From Diacronema lutheri (taxonomy: Eukaryota > Haptophyta > Pavlovophyceae > Pavlovales > Pavlovaceae), in contig JAGTXO010000023.1 of NCBI GenBank assembly GCA_019448385.1, positions 1-64,000 on the forward strand: a DNA stretch of 64,000 nucleotides, written 5' to 3'. Below the pieces are notes generated by a model. It made no database searches, was not told the DNA's origin, and saw only the letters and a list, made by a program, of their open reading frames with translations. The position numbers and the translations under genes were made by a program. Positions 9,923-19,914 of the stretch are shown piece by piece; position 1 is the stretch's first letter; each line of letters starts with the position of its first letter.

Positions 9923-9969
<47 letters not shown>
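9923..9969. repeat. 47-base poly-G homopolymer
   Basis: An uninterrupted run of G on the plus strand sits between the transposon relics and the GST gene. The exact length is probably unreliable for any sequencing chemistry. It could fold as stacked G-quadruplexes. Confidence 0.85.
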
Positions 9970-9970
<1 letters not shown>

Positions 9971-10014
9971 GGCCCGTGGGGGCCGGCCGCAGCCCGCAGC
10001 CCACGAATGCCACG

Positions 10015-11006
10015 ATGAAGTTGGATGCTGGATGCTTGGGCCACGCCGCTGATTTTGAAAACGCCATGATGCGGTTCCTCGTCTCGATCGTGAACCGGCT
10101 GCTGGTTCGCATCTTCTCGGTTGGGCGCGGCTCGGTCACGTGGCTGTTGCTGAAGACAGACGAGACAGTTGAGGTGGGCTACTGGAAGATCCGCGGGCTC
10201 GGCGCGCCACTCCGCATGATGTGCGAGTACGCGGGCGCGCACTACGAGGCGCTCTCCTTCGAGGCCGTCGAGAAGCCCGACGGCTCGTACAACATGGACT
10301 CGTGGTTCAAGGGCAAGAAGCCCGAGCTGCTCACGCTGAACGCTCTCACTAACCTGCCGTACGTCCGCGTTGGCGACGTGGTCGTGTCTCAGTCGAACGC
10401 GTGCTTCACGTTCCTCGGCCGCCGGTTCGGCCTGCTCGGCTCGACCGAGGACGAGGTGACGAAGAACGAGCAGTGCCTGTGCCAGGTGATGGACCTGCGC
10501 AACGACGCGGTCGGCCTCTTTTACGCCGGCTTCGGTCCGGAGAGGGCGGCCGTCTTCGAGGCCAAGAAGGACGCGTACTACACGCGCAAGGCGCCGGTGC
10601 ACTACGCAAAGTTTGAGCATTGGCTGCAGAGTGCGGGCACCAAATTCCTCGTGAGCGATGCGCCGCAGGCGGCCGACTTCCATTTGTGGGAGATGCTCGA
10701 CCAGCACGAGGCTCTCGGCCGCTTCCTCGACAAGCCGTCGCTGCTCGAGGGCTTCCCAACGCTCCGCCGCTACTATGCCGACTTTGGCGCGTTGCCGCAA
10801 CTGCAGGCCTACTTCCACGGGCCGCAGCACAAGCTGCCGATCAACAACAAGGCGCGCATGCCCGCGCGCCGCGCGTCCCGCCGGCCGAGCTGCGGCCCGC
10901 CGGCGCGCAACCGCGAGCGGGGCGTGACGCGACCAAGCCGGCGCGCCTGCGCTGCGCGCGCGCGCGCACGCTGCAGAGGGCTGTCTTTGGCGCGCAGCCG
11001 TTGTAG
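10015..11006 (+). CDS. Glutathione S-transferase (Mu/Sigma-like)
   Basis: GST conjugates glutathione to electrophiles. The N-terminal thioredoxin-fold domain begins VGYWKIRGLGAPLR, with the Tyr of the active-site region. It continues through LPYVRVGDVVVSQSNA (cis-Pro and the QS glutathione-contact motif) into an all-helical C-terminal domain ending PQHKLPINNK. The frame then turns arginine-rich, and a GC-AG intron (10852-10976) best explains the end: exon 2 supplies RAVFGAQPL and a TAG at 11004. GST Mu-type proteins often end INNK plus a short tail. The start is uncertain. ATGs at 10015, 10066 and 10069 all precede a hydrophobic leader (FLVSIVNRLLVRIF) that ordinary GSTs lack, so a targeting peptide or an undetected upstream exon is possible. 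The poly-G tract lies 46 bp upstream of the first ATG. Confidence 0.8.
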
Positions 11007-11014
11007 AGCGCCAC

Positions 11015-11071
11015 CGTCACCGAGCGCTCGCCGCTCGGTGACTTCGCCGAGCGCTCGCCGCTCGGTGACTT
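11015..11071. repeat. Duplicated stem-loop downstream of GST
   Basis: The word CGAGCGCTCGCCGCTCGG with GTGACTT following occurs twice (11021-11044 and 11048-11071). The first copy forms a perfect 11-bp stem (11016-11026 with 11032-11042) around a 5-base loop, and the second copy can pair alternatively. It lies immediately 3' of the GST stop and may form a 3'-UTR hairpin. Confidence 0.65.
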
Positions 11072-11176
11072 GCGGCGGCTAGAGTGTGACTCAACCGCTT
11101 TTGAAATACACCGGAGGGGCCGTTAGGCGTTCGCGGCCAAGCCGGCCTCTCTCCTTCGGCGCGAGCGCCTCGTCGG

Positions 11177-13552
11177 ATGGCGCCGGGCACTGCGATGCCC
11201 GGCACGGCGATGCCGGGCACGGCGATGCCCGGCACGGCGCTAGGCACCGCGCACGGCATGGGCTTTGCGCGCGGCCCCGTCGAGGGCCAGTACACCGAGC
11301 GTGTCTACGGGCTGATCGGCCAGCAGCGCTACGCGGAGGCGATCCAGATCCTCCAGCAAGCGCAGTACGACTTCCCGACGTCGCGCGCGGCGAACTCGCT
11401 GCTCGGGTACTGCTACTTCCACACGGGCGATTTCCTCGCCGCCGTGCAGGCCTACGAGGCGCTCGTCCGGCTGTGCCCCGATGTCGAGGAGGCAAGCGCC
11501 CCCCCCCCCCCCCCTCCCCGCGCGCGCGCGCGCCGCGCTCACGCGCCCGGCGCTCGCGCGCGCGCCCGCGGCGCGTGCGCGCGGGGCGCGTGCTCGCGCG
11601 CGCCGCGCAGTATAAGCTCTACCTCGCGCAGTCGCTGCACAAGGCGGGCGTGTACGACACGGCGCTGCGGCATTGCCAGTCGATCGAGGACCCGGCCCTC
11701 TCGGCCAAATCGCTGCTGCTGCAGGCGGCGGTGCGGTACGAGCAGGATGACCTGCAGGGCACGCGCGCGGTGATCGATCAGTGCATGCCCGACGACCCCG
11801 ACACGTACGTCAACCTGGCGTGCGTGCTCTACAAAGAGGGGCTGCCCGATGAGGCGCGCCAAAAATTCCTCGACGCGCTCAACACGGTCGGCTCGAACGC
11901 AGAGCTCGCGTACAACGTCGCGCTCTGCTACTTCAACGCGAAGCAGTACGGGCCGGCGCTCAAGCACATCGCCGAGATCATCGAGCGTGGCGTGCGCGAG
12001 CACCCCGAGCTGTCGGTTGGATCGCAGGCGGACGGGCTGGAGGTGCGGTCGGTTGGCAACTCGTCCGTCCTCAAGCAGACGGCGCTCGTCGAGGCCTTCA
12101 ATCTCAAGGCGGCGATTGAGTACGCGATGGGCAACGCGGACGCTGCGCGCGAGGCGCTCGCCGACATGCCGCCGCGCGGCGAGGAGGAGCTCGACCCGGT
12201 GACGCTGCACAACACGGCACTGATGGGGATGGAGGCAAACCCGACCGGCGGCTTCCGCAAGCTCAACTTCCTCATACAGAACCCGCCGTGCCCGCCCGAG
12301 ACGTTTGCAAACCTGCTGCTCCTCTACTGCAAGCACCAGTATTACGACCTCGCCGCCGACGTGCTCGCCGAGAATGCGCAGCTCACGTACAAGTTCCTCA
12401 CGCCCGAGCTGTACGACTTTCTCGATGCGACGATCATGGTCGTCACTTCACCCGAGGAGGCCTTTCGCAAGTTCGACGACCTGAGCCACAGGCACGTCGA
12501 CGGGCTGCGCAAGCTCACCAAGCAGATCCAGGACGCGCGCCTCGCGCGCGACAACGAGGGCATCAAGGCGTGCCTCAAGCAGTATGACGAGGCGCTCGAG
12601 CGGTACGTGCCGTGCCTGATGAGCCAGGCAAAGATCTATTGGGCGAGGGAGCATTACCCGATGGTCGAGAAGATCTTCCGGCAGAGCGCCGAATTCTGCT
12701 CCGGTGCGCAACGCGCGCGCACCCGGCAGCAGCCGCCGCGCGCGCGCACGCGCCGCCACGCACCCCGCACCCAATGTCACGACGCCGCCCCCACCCCCCC
12801 CCCGCGCGCCCCTGCCCCGCGCGCCGCTCGGCGTGCGCCGCTTCAGAGCACGACGTGTGGAAGCTTAACGTTGCGCACGTCTTCTTCATGCAGGAGAGCA
12901 AGTTCAAGGAGGCGATTCGCTACTACGAGCCGATCGTCAAGAAGCAGGCCGAGCAGCTGCTGAGCGTACCGGCGATCGTGCTCGCCAACCTGTGCGTCTC
13001 GTACATCATGACGAGCCAGAACGAGGAGGCGGAGGAGCTCATGCGCACGGTGGAGAAGGAGGAGGAGCGCGCCGTCTTCAACGACCCAGACCGGCAATGC
13101 TTCCACCTGTGCATCATCAACCTGGTGATCGGCACGCTCTACTGCGCAAAGGGCAACTTTGAGTTTGGGATCGGTCGCGTGATCAAGTCGCTCGAGCCCT
13201 ACCAGAAGAAGCTCGGGCTCGACACGTGGTTCTACGCGAAGCGCACATTCCTTGCGCTCGCCGAGACGCTCGCGAAGCACATGATCATGTGTGCGCCGCG
13301 CCATCAACGTCCCGCTCCGTGCCGGCGCGCGCGCGGCCGACGCGCGACTTGTGTGCGCGCGCGCGCGCGCGCAGGCTCAAGGACGGCACGTTCCGCGATA
13401 TCCTCGCGTTCCTCGACGCGATGGACTCGCATGGCAAGAGCGTGCCGACCAAAATTCAGGACCATCCCGACAAGCCCGTCGACAAGAACCGGCACAATGT
13501 GTCCTACGAGGCGCGCATCCTCAAGAAGATGTACCTCAAATTGAGGGACTAG
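11177..13552 (+). CDS. IFT70: Intraflagellar transport protein 70 (TTC30 family)
   Basis: IFT70 is a TPR subunit of the IFT-B core that moves cargo along flagellar axonemes. Four exons join cleanly: 11177-11491, 11611-12703, 12847-13288 and 13375-13552, giving 675 aa, matching the roughly 660 aa of the family. Intron 1 has a GC donor (GAG/GCAAGC); introns 2 and 3 use GTGCGC and GTGTGC. Diagnostic stretches include YTERVYGLIGQQRYAEAI near the N-terminus, EHDVWKLNVAHVFFMQESKF, NLCVSYIMTSQNEEAEELM and VIGTLYCAKGNFEFGIGRVI. The junctions restore AEFCSEHDVW and AKHMIMLKDGTFRDI. The first residues are an unusual AMPGT repeat encoded by tandem CGGCACGGCGATGC-like units, so the true start may be a later ATG such as the one at GMGFARG. 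Presence implies a flagellated stage. Confidence 0.93.
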
Positions 13553-13668
13553 CGCGAGCTCACATGTCACAGCTCGGCATGCCTGCCTGTCCCGTCAGGT
13601 TCTGAACCCGGAACCTGTGGCAACGCGCGAAACTGCTCAGCCCCCCACACCAACCTCCCCCTCCAAAA

Positions 13669-15455
13669 TCAGAGGATGTTGGCCACGTAGAAGACAGAGG
13701 GCCTCCGCGACCCGCGTGCCGAGCTAACGGCTGAGCCAGGCGGCGACAAGCGGCGCGCATCTACGTCGGCAAAGACAGACGGCCGGTGCGAGCCCGGCCG
13801 CTGCTGCTCGGCGACGAGCCGGTCAGTTGACGACTGGTAGAAATCGGCCTTGTAGCTCGACGGCAGCACGTCGATCTTGCCTGCCGCCTCGCGCGCCTGT
13901 TGCGTATAGTGCCCTGCGCCTCGAGAGAGGAAGAGCTGGTCCTGCGCCGCACGCGCGCGCAGGGCGGCGCGCGCCGTGCGGCGCGTGTTGGGCACAGCCG
14001 GCGCGCGCGGTAGCCGGCAGCTGGGGGGGAGGGGGGGGGCGGGAAGGGGACGGGGGTAAAAGCGAACCTGCGCGTATGTCGGCCGGTGGATGTGCGAGAC
14101 GACCGTGTCCCACTCGGCGTCAAACTGCTGGGCGAGCAGGAGGAGCGCAGCGTCCAACGAGACGCGCCGACCGGAGAGCAGCGCGCCGCTCGGGTCCTCC
14201 ACGCTCAGCGCCTCGAGCTGCGCAAGCAGCCGCTCCTGTATAGAGTCCGGTCGCGGGCACGCGCGCGCGAGCGCGCGCGCGGAGAGCCGGCGCGTCGGCC
14301 GCCGGCCGCACGCGCAAACGCCGCGCGTGGCACGAACAGCGGCGCGCAGCTGCGGCAGCGACGGGCTTGGAGGAGGAGGAGGAGGAGGGGACGGTGGCGG
14401 TGGGAGGGCGATGCGCGCACCTCGAGTGCGCGAGAGTAGAACATGGCACGAACGGCGGCGCGCAGCTGCGGCAGCGAAAGCCACACTTCGCCGTGGCGCG
14501 AGAGGCGCTCACGCACGGCGCTCGGCTCGAAGAGCAGCGCGATGAGCCCAAGGCAAAAGTTTTGCTTGGCAGCCGTCCATGCGCCCTCGCCGTCGATCCA
14601 GCCCATCGCGGCTGCGAACAGGCGCACGCGCCCGCTCTGCGCCGCCATCCCGACCGCCGAGGCGAGCAAGTTGGCCGCGTGCCGCTGCGCAAGCTCCTTG
14701 AGGCCGTACCTGCGCCAGAGCTCGTCCGAGACGAACTCGGCCAAGCTCTGCCGCTCGTTGCGCATCGCGTCGTCGACCGCGTCCGCCTGAATCTTCTCCT
14801 CGAGCATGTGCGCGATCAGCGCGTGCAGCTGGCCAAGCCCGAGCGGCCGCGCAGCACCGTTTGTCCGCATCGTCGCGACGCGGTCATTCACGCGCGCGGC
14901 CGCGAGCGCGTTCGGCGTCGGGTGCGCGAGGCTCGGCGCGTGGAGCAGCCGCGAGTCGCCGGGCGGAGGCGCGGCGTGCAGCTGCCGGTCGCGCAGCTGC
15001 GTTGAGCGCACGCCCGAGTTCTGCCCGCGCACGCCACGCGCCTTGACCATCGCGGCCGCGAGCGCTTGCGCGAGCCGCTGCGCGTCCGCAAATTGCGGCG
15101 TGTCGAGCCGCTCCGCTTCGGCAGCCGCGGCGGCTTCGCGCGCCCTGCGCTCGAGCGCGCGCTGGTAGGGCGTCCGTAGGCTCGCTTCGAGCTCGCGCAG
15201 CTCCGCGTCCTGGCGCGCAAGCAGCTCGCGCTGCGTGCGGCGCCGATGCATGAACAGCGCGCGCGCCGCGCGATCGTCCTCGAGCCCGCGCTGGTAGCGC
15301 GCGTGCGCGGCCTGCGACGCGACCGCATCGAGGTCGGGCCGCGAGACGTAGGCACGCCGCTCGTCGGGCGGCGGGTGCACCCGTGCAAACGCACGGCTCG
15401 TCTCAAGCCCGTCGTAGAACGCCGAGGGCTTGGGCGCGCGCGCCTGGACGAGCAT
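13669..15455 (-). CDS. Uncharacterised protein with central coiled coil
   Basis: Three exons on the minus strand, 15455-14421, 14235-14068 and 13941-13669, with donors CTCGAG/GTGCGC and GCGCAG/GTTCGC and acceptors ATACAG and GCGCAG, give about 491 aa. Residues about 50-150 are Arg/Glu/Ala-rich and strongly helical (RTQRELLARQDAELRELEA), probably a coiled coil. A better-conserved-looking block follows (LGQLHALIAHMLEEKIQ, then FVSDELWRRYGLKELAQRHA). The C-terminus is Ser/Arg-rich. I do not recognise the family. Its end is 116 bp from the convergent IFT70 gene; a flagellar role would be speculation. The start Met was chosen because upstream codons in the open frame are low-complexity. Intron 1 contains a near copy of 34 bases of the exon. 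Confidence 0.65.
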
Positions 15456-15779
15456 GCCTGCTCTGCGCCCCCCTCGCGCTAGCGACGCACGGCCGTGCGC
15501 CACCTCGCGCAAAACGTGTAACAGCCTGTGGAACGGCCCGAACGGGCCCAATTTTATTTCGATGCACGGCGGGCCACGGGCCCACGGCTCGACACCGGCG
15601 ACGTCATTCCAAAGCCAGCAGTGCCGGGCTCACGTGCACCGCCGTAGCGACGGCCGACGCCGCGACCTTGAGCGCACTCGGCGAAGCCCGCACCGGCCAC
15701 GGCCAACGGCCCGCGCCCCGCGGCCGCTCGTCGGCGCCGCTGCGGCCAGCCTAGGCCGCGCGTGCGCGCGTCGCTCGCC
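15456..15779. other. Intergenic region between two minus-strand genes
   Basis: It contains a less GC-rich island around 15510-15570 and a short inverted repeat GGCCCG-AA-CGGGCC near 15535-15550. No coding frame is supported. It presumably carries the promoter of the downstream minus-strand gene and the 3' end of SDE2. Confidence 0.5.
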
Positions 15780-16556
15780 TCAGCCGTCGGCGGACGAGTC
15801 GTCCGAGTCATCGGACGGCCGCTCGAGCACCGACCAGCGCGCGCCAACCGCGCCCTTGCGCTCGCCGCCCGGCGCTGCGGCGGGCGCGTCCACACGCGGC
15901 GCCTTGCTCGCGCGCGCACCGTCGACTGCGGCCGATGGCGAACCGTCGGACGCACTTGCCTCCACCGCCTCCGCCGCCTCGCGCACGGCCGCGCCAAGCA
16001 CGTCGCGCTGCCGCTTCGTGGCGAGCCCGGCGCTGACCGCCGTCGCGACGCATGCGCGCGCGCTCTCGTTGGCCTCGTAGTAGCCGTCGAGGTCAAAAGC
16101 GGCGGTGGGCGAGTCGAGCAGCGGTGGCGGCGGCTCGTCCACCGCCTTCCTGCTCTGCTGCTTGCTCTCGTGCTTGGCCGCCTGCCGAGCGCGCCACTCT
16201 GCGATCTGCCGGTCCTGGTGCACCGCCTTAAGCCGCACGCCGTTCAAATCGCGGCACGCGTCAAAGTTGGTCGTCTTCTTTTGGCCGGCGGCGAGGCTCT
16301 TGCCGCGCAACATCGCGCCGAAGCCGCCCTTTCCGCCCGCCACGCGCAGGCAGAGCGTCACGCGCGGCAGCGGGCCGCTGAGAAAGTCGGTCGGCCGCAG
16401 GTCGCGGCTGCCCCAGACGAGCCGCTGCGTCTCGGGCGGGATGCCCTCGGCCTCGTGGATGGCGGCCATCAGCGCGTGCACAGGCATTGTCGGGCCCTCC
16501 GCACGCAGGCAGCGCGTCGTGCCGTCCAGCCGCCCGACGAGCACGGAGATGGTCAT
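15780..16556 (-). CDS. SDE2: SDE2-family protein (ubiquitin-like fold, GGKGG processing site)
   Basis: SDE2 is made as a ubiquitin-like precursor cut after a Gly-Gly; the released C-terminal part acts in the spliceosome and, in animals, in replication-stress and telomere-related functions. The 258-aa single-exon ORF has a ubiquitin-like N-terminus (ISVLVGRLDGTTRCLR), then GGKGGFGAMLRG with GG at residues 74-75, exactly where family members are cleaved. The hallmark KKTTNFDACRDLNGVRLKAV and a Lys/Arg/Glu helix follow. The C-terminus is acidic and serine-rich (SDDSDDSSADG). It is shorter than the roughly 450-aa human protein, and no SAP domain is visible. It is divergently arranged with the PCIF1-like gene, 99 bp between start codons, suggesting a shared promoter. 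Confidence 0.9.
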   Translation of the reverse strand: MTISVLVGRLDGTTRCLRAEGPTMPVHALMAAIHEAEGIPPETQRLVWGSRDLRPTDFLSGPLPRVTLCLRVAGGKGGFGAMLRGKSLAAGQKKTTNFDACRDLNGVRLKAVHQDRQIAEWRARQAAKHESKQQSRKAVDEPPPPLLDSPTAAFDLDGYYEANESARACVATAVSAGLATKRQRDVLGAAVREAAEAVEASASDGSPSAAVDGARASKAPRVDAPAAAPGGERKGAVGARWSVLERPSDDSDDSSADG

Positions 16557-16655
16557 TCTCGGCGAGTTGGGGGCGTGGGAGGTACAGGGGGACGCAGCCT
16601 CCTCTCGCCACTTTTTTGCGGTTCAAAAGGTCTCCGGGACCCGTTTCGCGTTGCG

Positions 16656-18194
16656 ATGGCGACGGTCGGACCCGACGAGGACGATGCGGCACGCGCCGCG
16701 CTCGCGCGCGCGCGGCGTGCGGGTCGCGCGGCGCGAGCCGCGCCAACGACGTGCCCGGTCATTGAAGCCGCGCGGTACGAGGCCGTCGCCGCGCTTGGAC
16801 GCCAGTTTGCCGCGGACATTGCTCCTCTCCTTGGCCGAAGCCGCTGGTGGACGGCGTTCGAGGACTGGTTGCACGCGCGGAGGCACGCGTGCAGGCACGG
16901 CGTCGGCGCCGAGCCCGCGCGCGCTTCAAGCCAGCTCGATCCCGTTCTCCCGACAGGCGAGTTTGCGCGCGCCGACCCCGAGCTGAGCCGTAAGCTGGCG
17001 GCCGCCGGCGTCGCGCCCGACGTCGCCGCGCGGTCGTGCGCGGCGCTCGCCACGCGCTCCGAGGAGCTCGCGCGCGGCGTGCGTGACGTTGCTGCGCGCT
17101 GCGCGGCCAGTGGTGAGCGCGGTGAAGTGCGCCTCCTCACCGCCGGCACTGGGCAGGCTGTGGACGCGGACGCGGACGTGGACGCGTGCGCGCGCGCACG
17201 CGCGGACGTCGTCGTCGCGTGCGGCGCGGTCGCGCTGCGCTGCGCCGCGACGCACTGGGCCAGGCTGCGCTGGCTCTTTGATCGCACGGCGGGCCCACAG
17301 GCGGCCGCCGACGGCTCGGCCGAGCGAACATTCCGCGCTGCCGCGTTTTGCGTGCTCGCACGGTACGGCGCGCTGCAGGGCGGCCACGAGCGCGCGGGCG
17401 GCATGCAGGCGGCCGTGCCGCCGCAGCTCCTCGCCGAGCTGCGCAGCTCGCTCGGCGTTGGCGCCGAGCTCTTCGCCTCGCCGCTCAACTGCCTGTGGCC
17501 CCAGTTTGGCTCAGCATGTGCAGACACTGACGGCGCATTCGGCTCTGCAGGCAGCTTCTTTGAGCTGGCGCCCGATGCGGGCTCGTTCGAGGTCAACCCG
17601 CCCTTTGACGACGCCCTCATCGCGCACGCGGAGCGGCACATGCGCGCGTGCCTCGAGGTTGCGCATGCGCGCGCGCTCCCGCTCTCCTTCTGCGTCGTCG
17701 TGCCATACCGCCCGGCAACCGCCGGCTGGGTCGCTCTCACTCGCTCGCCGTTCTGCACCGCGTGCGTCCGGCTGCGGTCCGGCGAGCACAGCTTCACCGA
17801 GGGCGCGCAGTGGCTGAGGCCGCGCATGCGGCCGTCGCCCGCCGATTCGACGCTCGCCCTCCTGCAGACAGCGCGCGCCAGCCGCGAGTGGCCCTTCTCC
17901 GAGGCGCTGCGCCTGCGCCTGATCGCCGCCTTCGCGGCGCCGCGCGACCAGTCGGACGGCCGTCCCGCGCCAGTCGAGCCAAGCGCGCTGCACCGCGCGC
18001 GAGAGAGCGGCGACGACCGCCGCGGGCCGGACGGACGGAAGCGCAGTCGCACCGCACCGGCGGAGGCCTCGCGTCACGGTGCGTCGGATGGTGGCGCGCG
18101 TGGCTCGGCCTCGCGTGCAGGAGGCAAGGGGCGTGGACGCTTTGATCCACGCCGCGGTGCCGGTCGCTTGCGCCCGCACGCCGCTCCCCAGTGA
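16656..18194 (+). CDS. PCIF1: PCIF1/CAPAM-like cap-adjacent adenosine N6-methyltransferase
   Basis: PCIF1 methylates N6 of 2'-O-methyladenosine next to the mRNA cap (m6Am). The ORF has a clear Met at 16656 (512 aa), although the frame is open further upstream. Family hallmarks are [39 protein letters not shown] with the catalytic NPPF at about residues 314-317, and a following [13 protein letters not shown] strand. The helical domain before it (residues about 20-250) corresponds to the PCIF1 helical module. No N-terminal WW domain, which in vertebrates binds the phosphorylated Pol II CTD, can be seen. The last 90 residues are basic, Arg/Gly/Ser-rich and probably disordered. The gene shares a 99-bp divergent promoter region with SDE2. 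Confidence 0.88.
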   Translation: MATVGPDEDDAARAALARARRAGRAARAAPTTCPVIEAARYEAVAALGRQFAADIAPLLGRSRWWTAFEDWLHARRHACRHGVGAEPARASSQLDPVLPTGEFARADPELSRKLAAAGVAPDVAARSCAALATRSEELARGVRDVAARCAASGERGEVRLLTAGTGQAVDADADVDACARARADVVVACGAVALRCAATHWARLRWLFDRTAGPQAAADGSAERTFRAAAFCVLARYGALQGGHERAGGMQAAVPPQLLAELRSSLGVGAELFASPLNCLWPQFGSACADTDGAFGSAGSFFELAPDAGSFEVNPPFDDALIAHAERHMRACLEVAHARALPLSFCVVVPYRPATAGWVALTRSPFCTACVRLRSGEHSFTEGAQWLRPRMRPSPADSTLALLQTARASREWPFSEALRLRLIAAFAAPRDQSDGRPAPVEPSALHRARESGDDRRGPDGRKRSRTAPAEASRHGASDGGARGSASRAGGKGRGRFDPRRGAGRLRPHAAPQ

Positions 18195-18219
18195 TGACGT
18201 CCGCCTGCCCCAATTCCTT

Positions 18220-18251
18220 CCCCCCCCCCCCCCCCCCCCTCCCCCCCCCCC
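18220..18251. repeat. Poly-C tract (C20-T-C11)
   Basis: A cytosine homopolymer lies between the PCIF1-like stop and the prohibitin start, in the sense strand of both genes, about 108 bp before the prohibitin ATG. Confidence 0.8.
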
Positions 18252-18358
18252 GCGGCCCCGCCCCCCCCGCCCCCCTGAACCGTGATTCTCAAGCCCTTCC
18301 GCCATGCTTTATTACGAGTCCACGCGGCCCGGCGCTTGACGAGAAGTCTCGGCCCGAT

Positions 18359-19580
18359 ATGGAGGCCTTCCAGCGGATCCTGGCGCGCGTGCGGCCCGTG
18401 CTCGCGCAGGCCGGTGGCGGCGGTGGCGGCCCGAGCATGCCCTCAGGTGGCCAGTCGGCGCTCGCGGCTGCGGCGCTGGGCTCCGCGGGCGCGCTTTACT
18501 TTGGGCTGAACAACTGCATCTTCAACGTGGAGGGCGGCCAGCGCGCGGTCATGTTCAACCGGATCGGCGGCGTCAACATGCGCAAGATCTACGCGGAGGG
18601 GACGCACTTCATCGTGCCGTGGTTCCAGCGCCCGATCGTCTTCGACGTGCGCGCGCGCCCGCGCCTCATCCAGTCGACCACCGGCTCGAAGGATCTGCAG
18701 ATGGTCAACCTGACGCTGCGTGTGCTCTCGCGACCCGACCGCGAGAAGCTGCCGCACATCGTGACGACGCTCGGCACGGATTACGACGAGCGCGTGCTGC
18801 CTTCGGTCGTGCACGAGGTGCTCAAGTCGGTCGTCGCGCGCTTCAACGCCGCCCAGCTCATCACGCAGCGCGAGCTCGTCTCGCGGCTGATCCGCGATCG
18901 GCTCACGGCGCGCTCGGCCGACTTCTTCATCGTGATCGAGGACGTGTCGATCACGCACCTCGACTTCGGCAAGGAGTACCGGCAAGCGGTTGAGGCCAAG
19001 CAGGTCGCGCAGCAGGAGGCGCAACGCGCGCATTTCATCGTCGAGCGCGCTGTGCAGGAGAAGCGCTCCATCGTCATCCGCGCCGAGGGTGAGGCGCGCT
19101 CCGCCGAGCTCATCGGCGCGGCGGTCGGCTCCAACCCGTCGTTCATCCAGCTGCGCAAAATTGAGGTGCGTCGCGCCGCCCGACGCGCACCGCGCCAGCC
19201 CAGTGCGCACCGCGCCGCTCGCCCGGCCGCGCCGCGCCGCGCCGCGCGCGCGCGCCCAAGCGCCGCGCCGCGCGCCGCCGCGCGCGCCGCCGCCGCCCGC
19301 GCCGCCGCCGCCCGCGGCCGGTGCGCAGGCCGCGCGCGAGATCGCGGCGACCGTCGCAAAGTCGGCCAACAAGATTTACCTCTCGGCCGACTCGCTGCTG
19401 CTCAACGTGAACGAGAAGGGCGATTACGATCTGCGCTCGGCGCCGCCGGCCCAGGGCGACGCGCTGCCCGGCCTCGGGAACACGGACGACGCGCTCGACG
19501 CGGTGCGCAAGGAGGCGCTCGCGGATGAGGGGCAGCCCTTTGTGCCCGACGGCGAGCCGCTGCCGCTCCCCGCCGCGTGA
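18359..19580 (+). CDS. PHB2: Prohibitin-2
   Basis: Prohibitin-2 forms ring complexes with prohibitin-1 in the mitochondrial inner membrane and stabilises membrane proteins. Exons 18359-19165 and 19329-19580 join in phase 0 (donor ATTGAG/GTGCGT, acceptor GTGCGCAG), giving 352 aa. Residues about 40-60 ([17 protein letters not shown]) form the N-terminal membrane anchor. The SPFH domain follows with [59 protein letters not shown] and [18 protein letters not shown], all typical of PHB2 rather than PHB1. Exon 2 supplies [16 protein letters not shown], the conserved C-terminal element, followed by an unusually long acidic and proline-containing tail of about 50 residues. The N-terminus carries a Gly-rich insertion. 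Confidence 0.95.
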
Positions 19581-19914
19581 GCAGTGAGCACTGAGCACGA
19601 CCGCGGCGCGCTGCGCGACAGGCGTGCGGCCGGCAGGCGTAACTCAAGCCGCTGGGCGGGCACGTTGCATCTGCGTGACTGACCGGCTGGGTGTCTCGCG
19701 ACGTGCCCACTCTCTGGCAGCCGATTGCTCAAATCACGTTCTGCAACAATTTGCTTCGTCTGAATGCAACGATTCAAGCCGGTCGCAACATCGCTCACAC
19801 CAGGCCCAAAGTTCGTCACGTACATGCGATCGACGAAGTAAATTTTAGCGGGGCCGTTTGCCGCGCAACGTGCACGCGGTACCGTACCGGGTTCAACTCG
19901 CTCCGCCGATCTCA
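19581..19914. other. Intergenic region, relatively AT-rich
   Basis: Bases about 19720-19870 are markedly less GC-rich than their surroundings and precede the next plus-strand gene, so they probably hold its promoter. The minus strand reads KIYFVDRMYVTNFGPGV here, faintly resembling KVYFIDRPGQV read on the plus strand at about 935-970 in the subtelomere. The similarity is too short to call a repeat. Confidence 0.4.

Noticed and set aside
14205-15551. Start of the coiled-coil gene at 15551
   Set aside because: The first 32 residues read like leader noise; Met 15455 begins more protein-like sequence, so the later start was preferred, though not proven.
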